Of a stretch of 64,000 nt of DNA, positions 18,234 through 26,778 are shown piece after piece. The notes under the pieces were generated by a model. The model searched no databases and had not been told where the DNA came from. It worked only from the letters and a program-made list of their open reading frames with translations. The DNA is from Neoroseomonas eburnea. Lineage in GTDB: Bacteria; Pseudomonadota; Alphaproteobacteria; Acetobacterales; Acetobacteraceae. The stretch covers positions 62,001 to 126,000 of the forward strand of contig NZ_JAAEDL010000003.1 in the NCBI RefSeq assembly GCF_018129005.1, in the 5' to 3' direction. The number at the start of each line of letters is the position of its first letter. Positions within the stretch are counted from its first letter, which is position 1. The position numbers and the translations under genes were made by a program.

Positions 18234-19873
18234 GCCGCCGGCGTCTCCTCGCGCGCCAGCGCCGCCTCGATCAGCCCGATCGTGCCGGCGATGCCGTAGA
18301 GGGCGACGAAGCCGCCGAAGCGCGGGCCTTCCTCCTGCCCCAGCAGCACCTGGTAGAGCGCGTTGAACCAGGCGCGCGAGACGCCTGTCGAGCCGTCCTT
18401 GTTCGGCTGCAGGAAGGGCTCGCGGCGGCCGGCGTCATAGACGAGATCCTGGATCGCGCGGGCGCGCTCCTCGGCCGGCATGGCGTCGAGGTCGGCGGCG
18501 CGGTCGCGCAGCGCGGCCATCAGCGCGTGCAGCGCCTCCCGCTCGGCGTCTGTCGGCGTGCGGAAGCGCTTCGTCGGCGCCACGAAGTCGCGGTAGTAGT
18601 GCACCGCGTGCTCGACCAGCTTGGCGAGCAGCGGCTGGCTCGCCGGCGTCGCGCCGGGCGCGTAGCGCGCGAGGAAACCCCACAGGATCTCCGGGTCGTC
18701 GGCGTTCACCACGCTCGCGAGGTTCAGCAGCATGGTGAAGGAAACCGGCGGCTCCGGATCGTTCGGTACCGCCCCGCCATGGATGTGCCAGGCCGGGTTC
18801 GCCGGATCGGCCGCCATGCGCAGGCGGGCGCGGTGCTGGATGTACTCGTCCACCGCGCGCGGGATCTGGTCGAAATACAGCCGCTTGGCCCGCTGCGGCT
18901 GGTTGTACATGAACTGGGAGAGGCTTTCCGCCGGCGCGTAGCGCAGCCACTCGTCGATGGTGAGCCCGTTGCCCTTCGACTTGCTGATCTTCTGGCCCTG
19001 CTCGTCGAGGAAGTGCTCGTAGGTGAAGGCCTCCGGCGGCTCCGCCCGGAGCACGCGGCAGATCGCCGAGGACAGCCGCACGGAATCGATCAGGTCCTTG
19101 CCCGACATCTCGTAGTCGACGCCGAGGGCATACCAGCGCAGCGCCCAATCCGCCTTCCACTGCGCCTTGCAATGGCCGCCGGTGATGCGGGTGGCGTGGC
19201 GCTCACCGGTGGCGGGATCGCGCCAGATCAGCAGGTCCTCGGCCGGGCGGACCTCCTCCATCGGCACCTGCATGACCACGCCGGTCTTCGGGTGGATCGG
19301 CAGGAAGGGCGAGTAGGTGGCACGGCGATCGGGACCGAGGGTCGGCAGGATCACGCCGCGCACCTCCTCGTGCCTTTCTGCCATGCGGATCAGCGCGTCG
19401 TCGAAGACGCCCGACCGGTAGTATGCGCTGGAGCTCGCGAACTCGTAGTCGAAGCCGAAGGCGTCCAGGAACGCCCGCAGCCTGGCGTTGTTGTGGTGCC
19501 CGAAGCTCTCATGCGTCCCGAACGGGTCGGGGATGGCGGTGACCGGCCGGCCGAGATGCTGCGCCAGCATCTCCTTGTTCGGTACGTTGTCCGGCACCTT
19601 GCGCAGCCCGTCCATGTCGTCGCTGAAGGCGATCAGGCGGGATGGCAGCCCGGTCAGCAGGGTGAAGGCGCGCCGCACCCAGGAGGTGCGCGCGACTTCC
19701 CCGAAGGTACCGATATGCGGCAGGCCGGAGGGGCCGTAGCCGGTTTCGAACAGTGCCGAGCCCTTGCCCGATTTCTCCAGGCGGGCGGCCACCTTGCGCG
19801 CTTCCTCGAAGGGCCAGGCCTTCACGGCGGAGAAGTCGGGGTTCGGCTGCTTCGTCACGATATCGAAACTCAC
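18230..19873 (-). CDS. lysK: Class I lysyl-tRNA synthetase
   Basis: 547 residues. The class I signature is PSGLPHIGT (HIGH-like) near residue 50 and KISKSKG (KMSKS) near residue 295. The [14 protein letters not shown] block is typical of class I LysRS of archaea and alphaproteobacteria, as opposed to the class II enzyme of most bacteria. It charges tRNA-Lys in the cytosol. The stop overlaps the start of the mprF-like gene, which uses lysyl-tRNA in other bacteria; this coupling is notable. It is the first gene of a minus-strand run that continues to pgmG. Confidence 0.93.
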   Translation of the reverse strand: MSFDIVTKQPNPDFSAVKAWPFEEARKVAARLEKSGKGSALFETGYGPSGLPHIGTFGEVARTSWVRRAFTLLTGLPSRLIAFSDDMDGLRKVPDNVPNKEMLAQHLGRPVTAIPDPFGTHESFGHHNNARLRAFLDAFGFDYEFASSSAYYRSGVFDDALIRMAERHEEVRGVILPTLGPDRRATYSPFLPIHPKTGVVMQVPMEEVRPAEDLLIWRDPATGERHATRITGGHCKAQWKADWALRWYALGVDYEMSGKDLIDSVRLSSAICRVLRAEPPEAFTYEHFLDEQGQKISKSKGNGLTIDEWLRYAPAESLSQFMYNQPQRAKRLYFDQIPRAVDEYIQHRARLRMAADPANPAWHIHGGAVPNDPEPPVSFTMLLNLASVVNADDPEILWGFLARYAPGATPASQPLLAKLVEHAVHYYRDFVAPTKRFRTPTDAEREALHALMAALRDRAADLDAMPAEERARAIQDLVYDAGRREPFLQPNKDGSTGVSRAWFNALYQVLLGQEEGPRFGGFVALYGIAGTIGLIEAALAREETPAA

Positions 19874-20228
19874 ACGGCAATCGGACGGGCGTTATAGGTG
19901 GCCGCGGCGGCCGGCGCGACCCCGGGGCTTCGCTCCGCCCGCGAATGCGTGGTGCCGGAGGCACGCCTCAGCAGGGCGGCTGCCGAGGGCACGCCTGAGC
20001 ATGCCGCCCGCCGAAGGCACCCCGGGGCAAGGCCCTGCCGAAGACCCGCCGGCGGCGCGACACGGCGGCCATCCGCGCTCCCGGCAGGAACCGACGCCAG
20101 ATGCCGCCCGGCCATGCCCCTGCCGAGGGTCCGCCCCGCCCAGGCATCCGGGCCGGAACGGTGCAGAACCATTGGTCCGGCCGCGGCTTTGCTGTAAGCA
20201 TCGCGCCCCTTCAACCGTCGAAAGGACC
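19874..20228. repeat. Intergenic region with 28-bp-spaced mini-hairpins
   Basis: 355 bases between the divergent lysK and asd genes. A short motif TGCC-GRR-GGCA (or one-base variants), itself a small hairpin, starts at 19953, 19981, 20009, 20036 and 20121. The first four are spaced 28, 28 and 27 bases. The longer repeat units also share ACGCCTSAGC after the first two motifs. No ORF with recognisable product lies here; promoters for both genes should be inside, and AAAGGACC is the asd ribosome binding site. Confidence 0.6.
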
Positions 20229-21236
20229 ATGACGGACATGCGTGTCGGTATTGTCGGCGCCACCGGTGCGGTGGGCCGCGAGCTGGTGGACGTTCTGGGG
20301 CGCCGGGCCTTCCCGGTCACCTCGCTGAGGCTGTTCGCCTCCGCCCGCAGCGCCGGCACGAAAACGAAAACGCCCTTCGGCGAGACGGAGATCGAGGAAT
20401 TCTCCGACGCCGCGGTGCGCAACCTCGACCTCGCGCTGCTCGCCGTCTCGGGCGACTTCGCCAAGGCGCATGCCCCGAAGATGGTCGAGGCCGGCGTGAC
20501 CGTGGTCGACAATTCCTCGGCCTTCCGCCTGCAGGACAACGTCCCGCTGGTGGTCCCCGAGGTGAACGCGAATGCGATCGGCGGCGCGCGGCTGATCGCC
20601 AACCCGAACTGCACCACGGCCATCCTGGTGGTGGCGCTGGAGCCGCTGCGCCAGGCCTTCGGTCTCAAGCGCGTCATCGTCTCCACCTACCAGGCGGCCT
20701 CCGGCGCCGGCGCCGAAGGCATGGCGGAACTCGAACGCGAATCCCGCCGCGTGCTGGTCGAGGGCATGAAGCCGGAGGCCGAGGTCTTCCGCTGGCCGCT
20801 CGCCTTCAACGTCATCCCGCAGATCGATAGCTTCCAGCCCAACGGCTACACGCGGGAGGAAATGAAGGTCGTGTGGGAAAGCCGGAAGATCATGGGCTTG
20901 CCCGATCTTCCCATCTCCTGCACCGCGGTGCGCATCCCGACCATGCGGGTGCATGCGGAGGCGGTCACCATCGAGACCGAACGGCCCGTCACGCCCAATG
21001 AGGCACGCGAGGTTCTGCGGCGCGCGGCGGGCGTGAAGGTTGTGGACGACCCCGAGCACGGCCTCTACCCGATGCCGATCAACGCGACCGGCCAGGACGA
21101 CGTCGAGGCCGGGCGGATCCGGGCGAACCCGGTCTTCGGCGACCGGGGGCTCGACCTCTTCCTGTGCGGCGACCAGCTGCTGAAGGGCGCGGCGCTGAAC
21201 GCGGTGCAGATCGCGGAACGGCTGAAGGCGGCGTGA
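20229..21236 (+). CDS. asd: Aspartate-semialdehyde dehydrogenase
   Basis: 335 residues from ATG at 20229 with the ribosome binding site AAAGGACC just upstream. The NADP motif is VGIVGATGAVGRELV, the catalytic Cys is in NPNCTTAILV, and the family motif STYQAASGAG follows. It reduces aspartyl phosphate to aspartate semialdehyde, the branch point to lysine/diaminopimelate, threonine and methionine. Length is normal (330-345). Longer in-frame starts run into the repeat-bearing region and were rejected. Confidence 0.95.
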   Translation: MTDMRVGIVGATGAVGRELVDVLGRRAFPVTSLRLFASARSAGTKTKTPFGETEIEEFSDAAVRNLDLALLAVSGDFAKAHAPKMVEAGVTVVDNSSAFRLQDNVPLVVPEVNANAIGGARLIANPNCTTAILVVALEPLRQAFGLKRVIVSTYQAASGAGAEGMAELERESRRVLVEGMKPEAEVFRWPLAFNVIPQIDSFQPNGYTREEMKVVWESRKIMGLPDLPISCTAVRIPTMRVHAEAVTIETERPVTPNEAREVLRRAAGVKVVDDPEHGLYPMPINATGQDDVEAGRIRANPVFGDRGLDLFLCGDQLLKGAALNAVQIAERLKAA

Positions 21237-21536
21237 GAGCGGGGCCGGGGGGAGGCAACTCTTCCCCGGTTTTCTCGTTCGCCGGAGCCCGCGGGTCCGG
21301 GTCGGGCGCGCCGCTCGAACCATGGTGATCCCGTGGCCCGGGCTGGCTGCTGACGAACGTGAATTGAGGGGGCCTTGCCCCCTCAAGCTCCCCCACCAGG
21401 GGACAGGGTCCCCTGGACCCGCGACGACTTCAAGTCACGGCTTCCGCAGGCCGTTCGGCCGAATGGACGCCCGTGGCGAGGAGAGTTGGAGAAGGGCAGC
21501 GGCCCCCTCAAAGCGCCGCTGGCGATCGACCGCCTG
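21237..21536. other. Intergenic region downstream of asd, with one dispersed repeat
   Basis: 300 bases between asd and the convergent DUF3606-like gene. The only structured part is the double-hairpin repeat at 21364-21416. No further gene or clear terminator with a U-tract was seen, so the repeat may serve as the transcription end for asd. Confidence 0.5.
21364..21416 (+). repeat. Dispersed double-hairpin repeat unit
   Basis: Hairpin 1 is a perfect 10-bp stem (21364-21373 with 21377-21386, loop CTT). Hairpin 2 is a perfect 9-bp stem (21396-21404 with 21408-21416, loop AGG). A C-rich linker separates them. Same architecture as the units at 5054, 25808, 26575, 26722 and 57081. Confidence 0.85.
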
Positions 21537-21728
21537 CTACCGGCGCGCCTTGCCCTTCGCGATTTCGCGCTCGATCGCGCCGCGCTCCGTCGCTCCGGAC
21601 CGGCGGATGATCTCACGCACGATCGCCGGCGAGATGCGGTGCCGCTTCGCCAGATAGGCGATCTCCTGCTCTAGGCCGAGGGCATCATCGGTCGGGGCAG
21701 GCGGCCTCATCGCGTCGGGACTTTGCAT
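21537..21728 (-). CDS. Small DUF3606-like protein
   Basis: 63 residues from ATG at 21728 (MQSPDAMRPPAPTDDA), with CAGGAG placed 6-8 bases before it. The C-terminal half, EIAYLAKRHRISPAIVREI followed by IRRSGATERGAIEREI, resembles the helix-turn-helix-like DUF3606 domain. Its members are short and of unknown function, often in stress-linked settings. It ends a minus-strand cluster with the DUF6481-like and cold-shock genes, 204 bases apart. A longer frame upstream lacks support. Confidence 0.6.
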   Translation of the reverse strand: MQSPDAMRPPAPTDDALGLEQEIAYLAKRHRISPAIVREIIRRSGATERGAIEREIAKGKARR

Positions 21729-21932
21729 AGATGGCTCCTGCACAAGGATGGCGCGGTCAGTGACCGCGAGAATGGGCCGCTCGGGTGCGGCGATGGTCGG
21801 GCCGCGCAGTCCGAACCGGCGCGACCCGCCTGCACTGCGCATCGCGGGCCGTGCCCTGGTGTCGTCGCGGCCCGATCCGATGGCCGCGCGGCGAAGGATC
21901 CGCCCGAGCCATGGGGCCCGGGGAGCCGTCGT

Positions 21933-22391
21933 TCAGCGCTTGCTGCGCGCCTTGCGCGCGGCGTAGCGGGCGTCGCGCAGGGCCTTCTGCTCCGCCGCAA
22001 GGGCCAGGGCCCGCGCCTTCTTCTCGGCATCGAGAAGGGCCGCGCGTTCCTCCTGCTCCATCGCGGCCGCGGCCGCCTCGGCGGCGGCGGCGGCTTCGAG
22101 CGCGAGCTGCCGCGCGGCTTCGGCCGCGGCCTCGGCCTCCCGGGCGGCCTGCTCGGCGGCAATCCGCGCGGCTTCCTGCGCCTGGCGCTCGGCCTCGGCG
22201 GCGCGGGCCGCCTCGCGCTCCAGACGGCGGGCTTCACGCGCCTCGGCAACCGCCTTCTGCGCGGCGAGGCGCTCCTGCACGACAGGATCGTCGGGCTTCG
22301 GAAGCTTGCGGAAGCGATCCACCGCGGCCTTCCGCGCGGCTTCCGCCGCATTGCGTCGATCATTGAAGTTGTCGTGCTTCAGGCTTCGCAT
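21933..22391 (-). CDS. DUF6481-type Ala/Glu/Arg-rich helical protein
   Basis: 152 residues. The N-terminus MRSLKHDNFNDRRNAAEAAR and the motif KPDDPVVQERLAAQKAVAEA fit the DUF6481 family of alphaproteobacteria. Most of the rest is one long charged Ala-rich helix likely to form a coiled coil. It ends in a basic RKARSKR tail that could bind nucleic acid. It lies 111 bases after the cold-shock gene on the same strand, a pairing often seen, but its role is unknown. Confidence 0.7.
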   Translation of the reverse strand: MRSLKHDNFNDRRNAAEAARKAAVDRFRKLPKPDDPVVQERLAAQKAVAEAREARRLEREAARAAEAERQAQEAARIAAEQAAREAEAAAEAARQLALEAAAAAEAAAAAMEQEERAALLDAEKKARALALAAEQKALRDARYAARKARSKR

Positions 22392-22431
22392 CGTGGCTTT
22401 CTATGGTCCTGTTTCAGGTCGTCATTGTGCA

Positions 22432-22449
22432 GGGGGCGGGTTCGCCCCC
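22432..22449 (-). terminator. Hairpin after cold-shock gene
   Basis: A perfect 7-bp stem (22432-22438 with 22443-22449, 4-base loop) lies 54 bases past the csp stop and 41 bases before the DUF6481-like gene. It lacks a clear U-tract, so partial termination is the most that can be claimed. Confidence 0.45.
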
Positions 22450-22502
22450 GGCTTCGTAGCATGGCGGCGGGCGACGCAAAGGTCGCCTCGCCGACGGGCC
22501 GT

Positions 22503-22709
22503 TCAGGCCGCCCGCAGATTGCAGGCCGACATCTTGCCCTGCTGCCCGCGCTGGACGTCATAGGTGATCTTGTCGCCCTCGCGCGGCGTGCCGATGCCGG
22601 ACTTCTCGACATCGGAAATGTGCAGGAACACGTCCTTGCTGCCGTCATCCGGCTGAATGAAGCCGTAACCCTTGGTCGCGTTGAACCACTTGATGGTACC
22701 GCTGGACAT
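22503..22709 (-). CDS. Cold-shock domain protein (CspA family)
   Basis: 68 residues starting [18 protein letters not shown]. The RNP1-like KGYGFIQPD and RNP2-like DVFLHISD motifs are intact. Small OB-fold RNA chaperone that melts mRNA structure in the cold or during growth changes. The ATG at 22709 was chosen over an upstream ATG because the Csp fold begins here and GGAG precedes it by 9-10 bases. A second paralogue lies at 29963-30166. Confidence 0.93.
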   Translation of the reverse strand: MSSGTIKWFNATKGYGFIQPDDGSKDVFLHISDVEKSGIGTPREGDKITYDVQRGQQGKMSACNLRAA

Positions 22710-22968
22710 CGAACCACTCCGTTCGTGCATGGAATTCCGCCCGCACGGGGTCGTGCGGCGGGCCAATCTTCTGTAGGGAGCGGGCGGCGGGCTCGGCGCG
22801 CGAAGCGCTTGGAGAGCGGGCCAGAACCAAACGAACCTGACGGCGTCCGTCTACCGGGCCGGCATCGATTTGGGAAGCAGAATCGCCTGCGGCGGCACCG
22901 GAGGCGCCCCGGGCGCCGCCTCCATCCCGGGTACCTGCCAGCGCCGCACGCCGCTGCTACCCTGCGCC

Positions 22969-25755
22969 ATGGCCTCCGCCCCGCGACTCCTGCTTCCCGA
23001 CGTGCCGGCGCTCGTTGCCGGCTTCGGCCGGGCGGTGCTGCTCACCCCCGAAGGCGAGATCGAGACCCTCACGGCCAGGGACGCCGCATCACGTCTGCGT
23101 GGCACGGCGCCGATGCTGGTGCACGCCCCCGCCACCGCGCGCCGCCTTGGCCTGCCCGGCCTTGAGGCCGCCCACGACCTGCTGGAGCTCTTCGCCTTTT
23201 GCCGGCCCGCCGAGCCCTGCGCGCCGACGCCGCGCGGCCTGGCACTCGCCCTCGACCTGCCACAGCCGAAGGATGAGGAAGCCGCCGCCGCCCTGCTGCC
23301 GGAGATCGCCACCCACCTCCTGCGCCACCTCGCCGAAGGTCGCGACATCGCCCGCAACCGCGACGCCGCCGGCCTCGCCGCGCGCATGGGGGAAGCCGGC
23401 TGGTCCTGGGCGCCCTCCGTGCTGGCCGCGCTCGGCGAGCCCACGGCGAAGCCCTCCGCCCACGCCTACAAGGTCTGGCGCCGCCTGCCGGAATGGGAGG
23501 AAGCGGCCCCGCCGCCGCCGCCGGCCTCCTTCGCCGTGGAACCCGCGGAGGCCCGCCGCCGTCTGGCCGAGATCCTCGGCGACGGCGCCGAACAGCGCCC
23601 GCAGCAGGCCGACTATGCCTCCGCCGCCGCCGGCGCCTTCGTCCCGCGCGAACACCCCGGCGCCCCGGCCCTGGTCCTGGCCGAGGCCGGCACCGGCACG
23701 GGCAAGACCCTCGGCTACGTCGCCCCGGCCAGCCTTTGGGCCGAGAAGAACGGCGCGCCGGTGTGGATCTCCACCTTCACCCGCAACCTGCAGCGCCAGA
23801 TCGACCAGGAGACGGCGCGCCTCTTCCCCGACCCGGAGGAACGCCGCCGCCGCGTCGTGCTGCGCAAGGGGCGGGAGAACTACCTCTGCCTGCTGAACCT
23901 CGACGACCTCACCGCCGCCGGTCCGCCGCCCTACCTCGCCATCGCCCTCGGCCTGGTCGCCCGCTGGGCGCTGGCGACGCGCGACGGGGACCTGATGGGC
24001 GGCGACTTCCCGGGCTGGATCGCGGAGCTCTTCGGCCCCGGCGCCGTGCTGCCGCTGGCCGACCGGCGGGGCGAATGCATCCACTCCGCCTGCCCGCACT
24101 ACAAGGCGTGCTTCGTCGAGCACTCGATCCGCCGCGCCAAGACCGCGCATATCGTCATCGCCAACCACGCGCTGGTCATGGTCCAGGCGGCGCTCGGCGG
24201 CGGGGAGGACGGCGCGCCGCTGCGTCTCGTCTTCGACGAGGGCCACCACCTGTTCGACGCCGCCGATTCCGCCTTCTCCGCCGATCTGACCGGCGCGGAG
24301 ATGGCCGAACTCCGCCGCTGGCTGCTCGGCGCCGAGGGCGGCCGGTCCCGCGCCCGCGGCCTGCGGCGACGCCTCGAGGAACTGATCGGCGACCGCCCGG
24401 ACCTCAACGCGCCGCTCGATGCCGCGCTGCAGGCGGCGCGCGCGCTGCCGGTGCCGGGCTGGCCCTCCCGCCTCGCCGGCGACCCGCGCGCGCATCCGGA
24501 CGAGACACCCAACGCCGGCGAAGCCTTCCTCCGCGCCGCGCGGGAGCAGGTGCTGGCGCGGACGCAGGACGCCCGAGACGCCGGCCTCTACGATTCCGAA
24601 TGCGACCTCTTTCCGGTGACGGCGGCGCTACCCCCGACCGCGGAGGCGCTGGACCGCGCGCTGCGGCGCCTCGAGGAACCGTTGACCGCGCTGCGTGACC
24701 GCCTCGCCGCACGGCTGGAGGAGGAGGCCGAGGAGCTTGAGGTCGGTGACCGCATCCGCATCGAATCCGCCTGCCGGGCACTCGACCGCCGCGCGCTGAT
24801 GCCGATCCGCGCCTGGGCCGGCATGCTGGCCACGCTCCAGGGCGACCGGCCCGAGCCCGGCGTCCGCCCCGTCTTCGTCGATTGGCTGAGCCTGGAACGC
24901 CGCGGCGGCACCGACACCGATGCCGGCATGCACCGCCACCACCTCGACCCGACGGAGCCCTTCGCCCGCGCCGTCGCCGCCCCGGCGCATGGCGTGCTGA
25001 TCACCTCCGCCACGCTGCGCGACGAGGCGGAGACCGAGGAGGACGATCCCGAAGCGGTCTGGCGGGAAGCCGAGGCCCGCACCGGCGCCGCCCACCTGCC
25101 CAATCCGGCGATCCGCGCCGCCGTCCCCTCCCCCTTCGACTACGCCGCGCGCACGCGCTGCCTGGTCGTGACGGATGTGGCGAAGGAGAACACCGGCCAG
25201 GTCGCCGCCGCCTTCCAGGCACTGTTCCTCGCCGCGGGCGGCGGGGGCCTTGGGCTCTTCACCGCGATCCGGCGGCTCAAGGACGTACAGGCCCGCATCG
25301 CCGGGCCGCTCGAACAGGCCGGCATCCCGCTCTATGCCCAGCACGTGGACGCGATGGACAACGCCACGCTGGTCGATGTCTTCCGCGCCGAGGAACACGC
25401 CTGCCTGCTCGGCACCGACGCGATGCGGGACGGGGTGGACGTGCCGGGGCGGTCGCTCCGCCTGCTGGTCTTCGACCGCGTGCCCTGGCCGCGGCCGACC
25501 ATCCTGCACCGGGAGCGGCGGCTGCATCTCTCGGGCGGCCGCCCCAAGAACTATGACGACCGGGTCGCCCGCCACCGGCTGCGCCAGGCCTTCGGCCGGC
25601 TGATCCGCCGCGCGGACGACAAGGGGGTTTTCGTGATGCTCGACCGGTCCTGTCCTTCCCGGCTGCTGGCGGGGCTGCCCTCGGGGGTGCTGATCCGCCG
25701 GCTGGGACTGGCGCAAGCGGTGGCCGAGACCAGGGATTTCCTGGCCTCGCCGTGA
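22969..25755 (+). CDS. DinG/XPD-type ATP-dependent DNA helicase
   Basis: 928 residues from ATG at 22969. Walker A is LAEAGTGTGKTLGY (Lys near residue 246). A four-Cys cluster (CIHSACPHYKAC and neighbours, residues ~369-381) could hold a 4Fe-4S centre. Walker B/DEAH-like is FDEGHHLFDA (~422). C-terminal motifs include MRDGVDVPGRSL and FGRLIRR. The first ~200 residues are not helicase-like: LLELFAFCRPAEPCAPTPRG loosely recalls a degenerate DnaQ-type exonuclease domain, as in some DinG proteins. It should unwind DNA 5' to 3' during repair or R-loop removal. Downstream lies a dispersed repeat. Confidence 0.85.
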   Translation: MASAPRLLLPDVPALVAGFGRAVLLTPEGEIETLTARDAASRLRGTAPMLVHAPATARRLGLPGLEAAHDLLELFAFCRPAEPCAPTPRGLALALDLPQPKDEEAAAALLPEIATHLLRHLAEGRDIARNRDAAGLAARMGEAGWSWAPSVLAALGEPTAKPSAHAYKVWRRLPEWEEAAPPPPPASFAVEPAEARRRLAEILGDGAEQRPQQADYASAAAGAFVPREHPGAPALVLAEAGTGTGKTLGYVAPASLWAEKNGAPVWISTFTRNLQRQIDQETARLFPDPEERRRRVVLRKGRENYLCLLNLDDLTAAGPPPYLAIALGLVARWALATRDGDLMGGDFPGWIAELFGPGAVLPLADRRGECIHSACPHYKACFVEHSIRRAKTAHIVIANHALVMVQAALGGGEDGAPLRLVFDEGHHLFDAADSAFSADLTGAEMAELRRWLLGAEGGRSRARGLRRRLEELIGDRPDLNAPLDAALQAARALPVPGWPSRLAGDPRAHPDETPNAGEAFLRAAREQVLARTQDARDAGLYDSECDLFPVTAALPPTAEALDRALRRLEEPLTALRDRLAARLEEEAEELEVGDRIRIESACRALDRRALMPIRAWAGMLATLQGDRPEPGVRPVFVDWLSLERRGGTDTDAGMHRHHLDPTEPFARAVAAPAHGVLITSATLRDEAETEEDDPEAVWREAEARTGAAHLPNPAIRAAVPSPFDYAARTRCLVVTDVAKENTGQVAAAFQALFLAAGGGGLGLFTAIRRLKDVQARIAGPLEQAGIPLYAQHVDAMDNATLVDVFRAEEHACLLGTDAMRDGVDVPGRSLRLLVFDRVPWPRPTILHRERRLHLSGGRPKNYDDRVARHRLRQAFGRLIRRADDKGVFVMLDRSCPSRLLAGLPSGVLIRRLGLAQAVAETRDFLASP

Positions 25756-26049
25756 GCAGGTCATGAGCGGGCCTTGTCCCGCAGGCGGGAAGGTTGGGTA
25801 CTGAAGGCCGGAGGGGCCTTGCCCCTCCGGGCCACCCCACCAAAGGCCGAAAGGCCTTTGGAAACCTGAACTTGGTGCCGGGCTAAGCAGGCGGTTCCGG
25901 ATCGCCACGGCGCGCGCCGTGGCGCGGATGCGGGTTGTGGTGCTGGTCCTGACTGCGGCAGGGCTTCCCGGTCGGTCATGCGCAGCCCCTTCCGTCTGCG
26001 CCCCGGCGGGGGCATCCTTTCCCCGGAACTTGGCGGGAGGAGAAATTCC
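25756..26049. other. Intergenic region with dispersed repeat before the cupin gene
   Basis: 294 bases. The repeat unit at 25808-25861 is the main structure. A good ribosome binding site (GGCGGGAGGAG) lies just before the cupin ATG. No other gene seen. Confidence 0.5.
25808..25861 (+). repeat. Dispersed double-hairpin repeat unit (left member of an inverted pair)
   Basis: Hairpin 1: perfect 10-bp stem (25808-25817 with 25821-25830). Hairpin 2: perfect 9-bp stem (25840-25848 with 25853-25861, loop GAAA). The reverse complement of 26722-26775 matches it at all but about five positions, three of them in the first loop. The two flank the cupin gene in opposite orientation. Confidence 0.9.
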
Positions 26050-26562
26050 ATGCCCATGACGCTCGACAGTTTCGTGCAGCGCGCCCGCGCAGCCCTGAAG
26101 GATCACCCCGACACCACGGGCCGCGAGATGGTGTGCGACCTGGTGCGGGAGGCGCTGAAGGACACCGCCTTCGTTGCCGCGCATATCAACGACGGGACGC
26201 CGGAACGGCAGGTTCTCTATGAGGATCCGGAACTCGGCTTCACCGTGCTTGCGCACGCCTATACGGGTGCCAAGACCTCCGGCCCGCACGACCACGGCCC
26301 GTCCTGGGCGATCTACGGCCAGGCCGCCGGCGAGACGATCATGACCGACTGGGAATGCCTCGCCCGTCCGACCGAGGCGACGCCCGGCAAGGCGAAGCGC
26401 ATCCGCGACTACGCGATGAAGCCCGGCGACGCCTACCTCTACGAGCCCGGCGTGCTGCATTCGCCGCGCCGCGACGGCCCGACGCGCCTGCTGCGCATCG
26501 AGGGGCTGAACATGGACCGCGTGAAGCGCCTGCCCTACCAGCCGGTCGACGCGGCGGCATAG
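26050..26562 (+). CDS. Cysteine dioxygenase-like cupin protein
   Basis: 170 residues from ATG at 26050, preceded by GGCGGGAGGAG, a strong ribosome binding site. The metal-binding cupin motif is in KTSGPHDHGPSWAIYG (two His and a downstream Glu), with the second His in YEPGVLHSPRR. The spacing fits the cysteine dioxygenase/3-mercaptopropionate dioxygenase group or related small cupins, which oxidise thiols with Fe(II). The substrate is uncertain. The gene stands alone between two inverted copies of a dispersed repeat, 240 and 160 bases away. Confidence 0.7.
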   Translation: MPMTLDSFVQRARAALKDHPDTTGREMVCDLVREALKDTAFVAAHINDGTPERQVLYEDPELGFTVLAHAYTGAKTSGPHDHGPSWAIYGQAAGETIMTDWECLARPTEATPGKAKRIRDYAMKPGDAYLYEPGVLHSPRRDGPTRLLRIEGLNMDRVKRLPYQPVDAAA

Positions 26563-26574
26563 GGTCCGCGATCA

Positions 26575-26631
26575 GGGGAGGGCTCTGCCCTCCCCCGAAC
26601 CCCCTCCTGCCAGAGGCCGAAGGGCCTCTGG
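26575..26631 (+). repeat. Dispersed double-hairpin repeat unit after the cupin gene
   Basis: Hairpin 1: perfect 9-bp stem (26575-26583 with 26587-26595, loop TCT). Hairpin 2: perfect 9-bp stem (26610-26618 with 26623-26631, loop GAAG). It begins 12 bases after the cupin stop, so it probably forms the 3' end of that transcript. It ends with ACACCGGGACCTGA, shared with the unit at 5054. Confidence 0.85.
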
Positions 26632-26721
26632 ACACCGGGACCTGATCGGGGATGACCGGGGCGCGTCGCGCCGGGCGGTGCGGCGATGCGCCGTCCCTGC
26701 CCCCAATGAATCTCATGGTTT

Positions 26722-26775
26722 CCAAAGGCCTTTCGGCCTTTGGCGGGGAGGCCCGGAGGGGCGGCGCCCCTCCGG
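26722..26775 (-). repeat. Dispersed double-hairpin repeat unit (right member of an inverted pair)
   Basis: Hairpin 2 (26722-26730 with 26735-26743) comes first and hairpin 1 (26753-26762 with 26766-26775) second, so the unit is reversed relative to 25808-25861. It ends 3 bases before the stop of the enoyl-CoA hydratase-like gene (26779) and so is the 3' end of that minus-strand transcript. Confidence 0.9.
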
Positions 26776-26778
26776 CTG

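Noticed and set aside
14832..18299. Very long plus-strand open frame of 1155 codons
   Set aside because: It is the antisense shadow of pgmG/ugd/mprF, low-complexity His/Arg/Gln-rich and without any domain; high GC makes such shadows common.
19953..20131. CRISPR array upstream of asd
   Set aside because: Conserved part is only 11-15 bases and the stretches between are partly repeated too; too few and too imperfect for a CRISPR.
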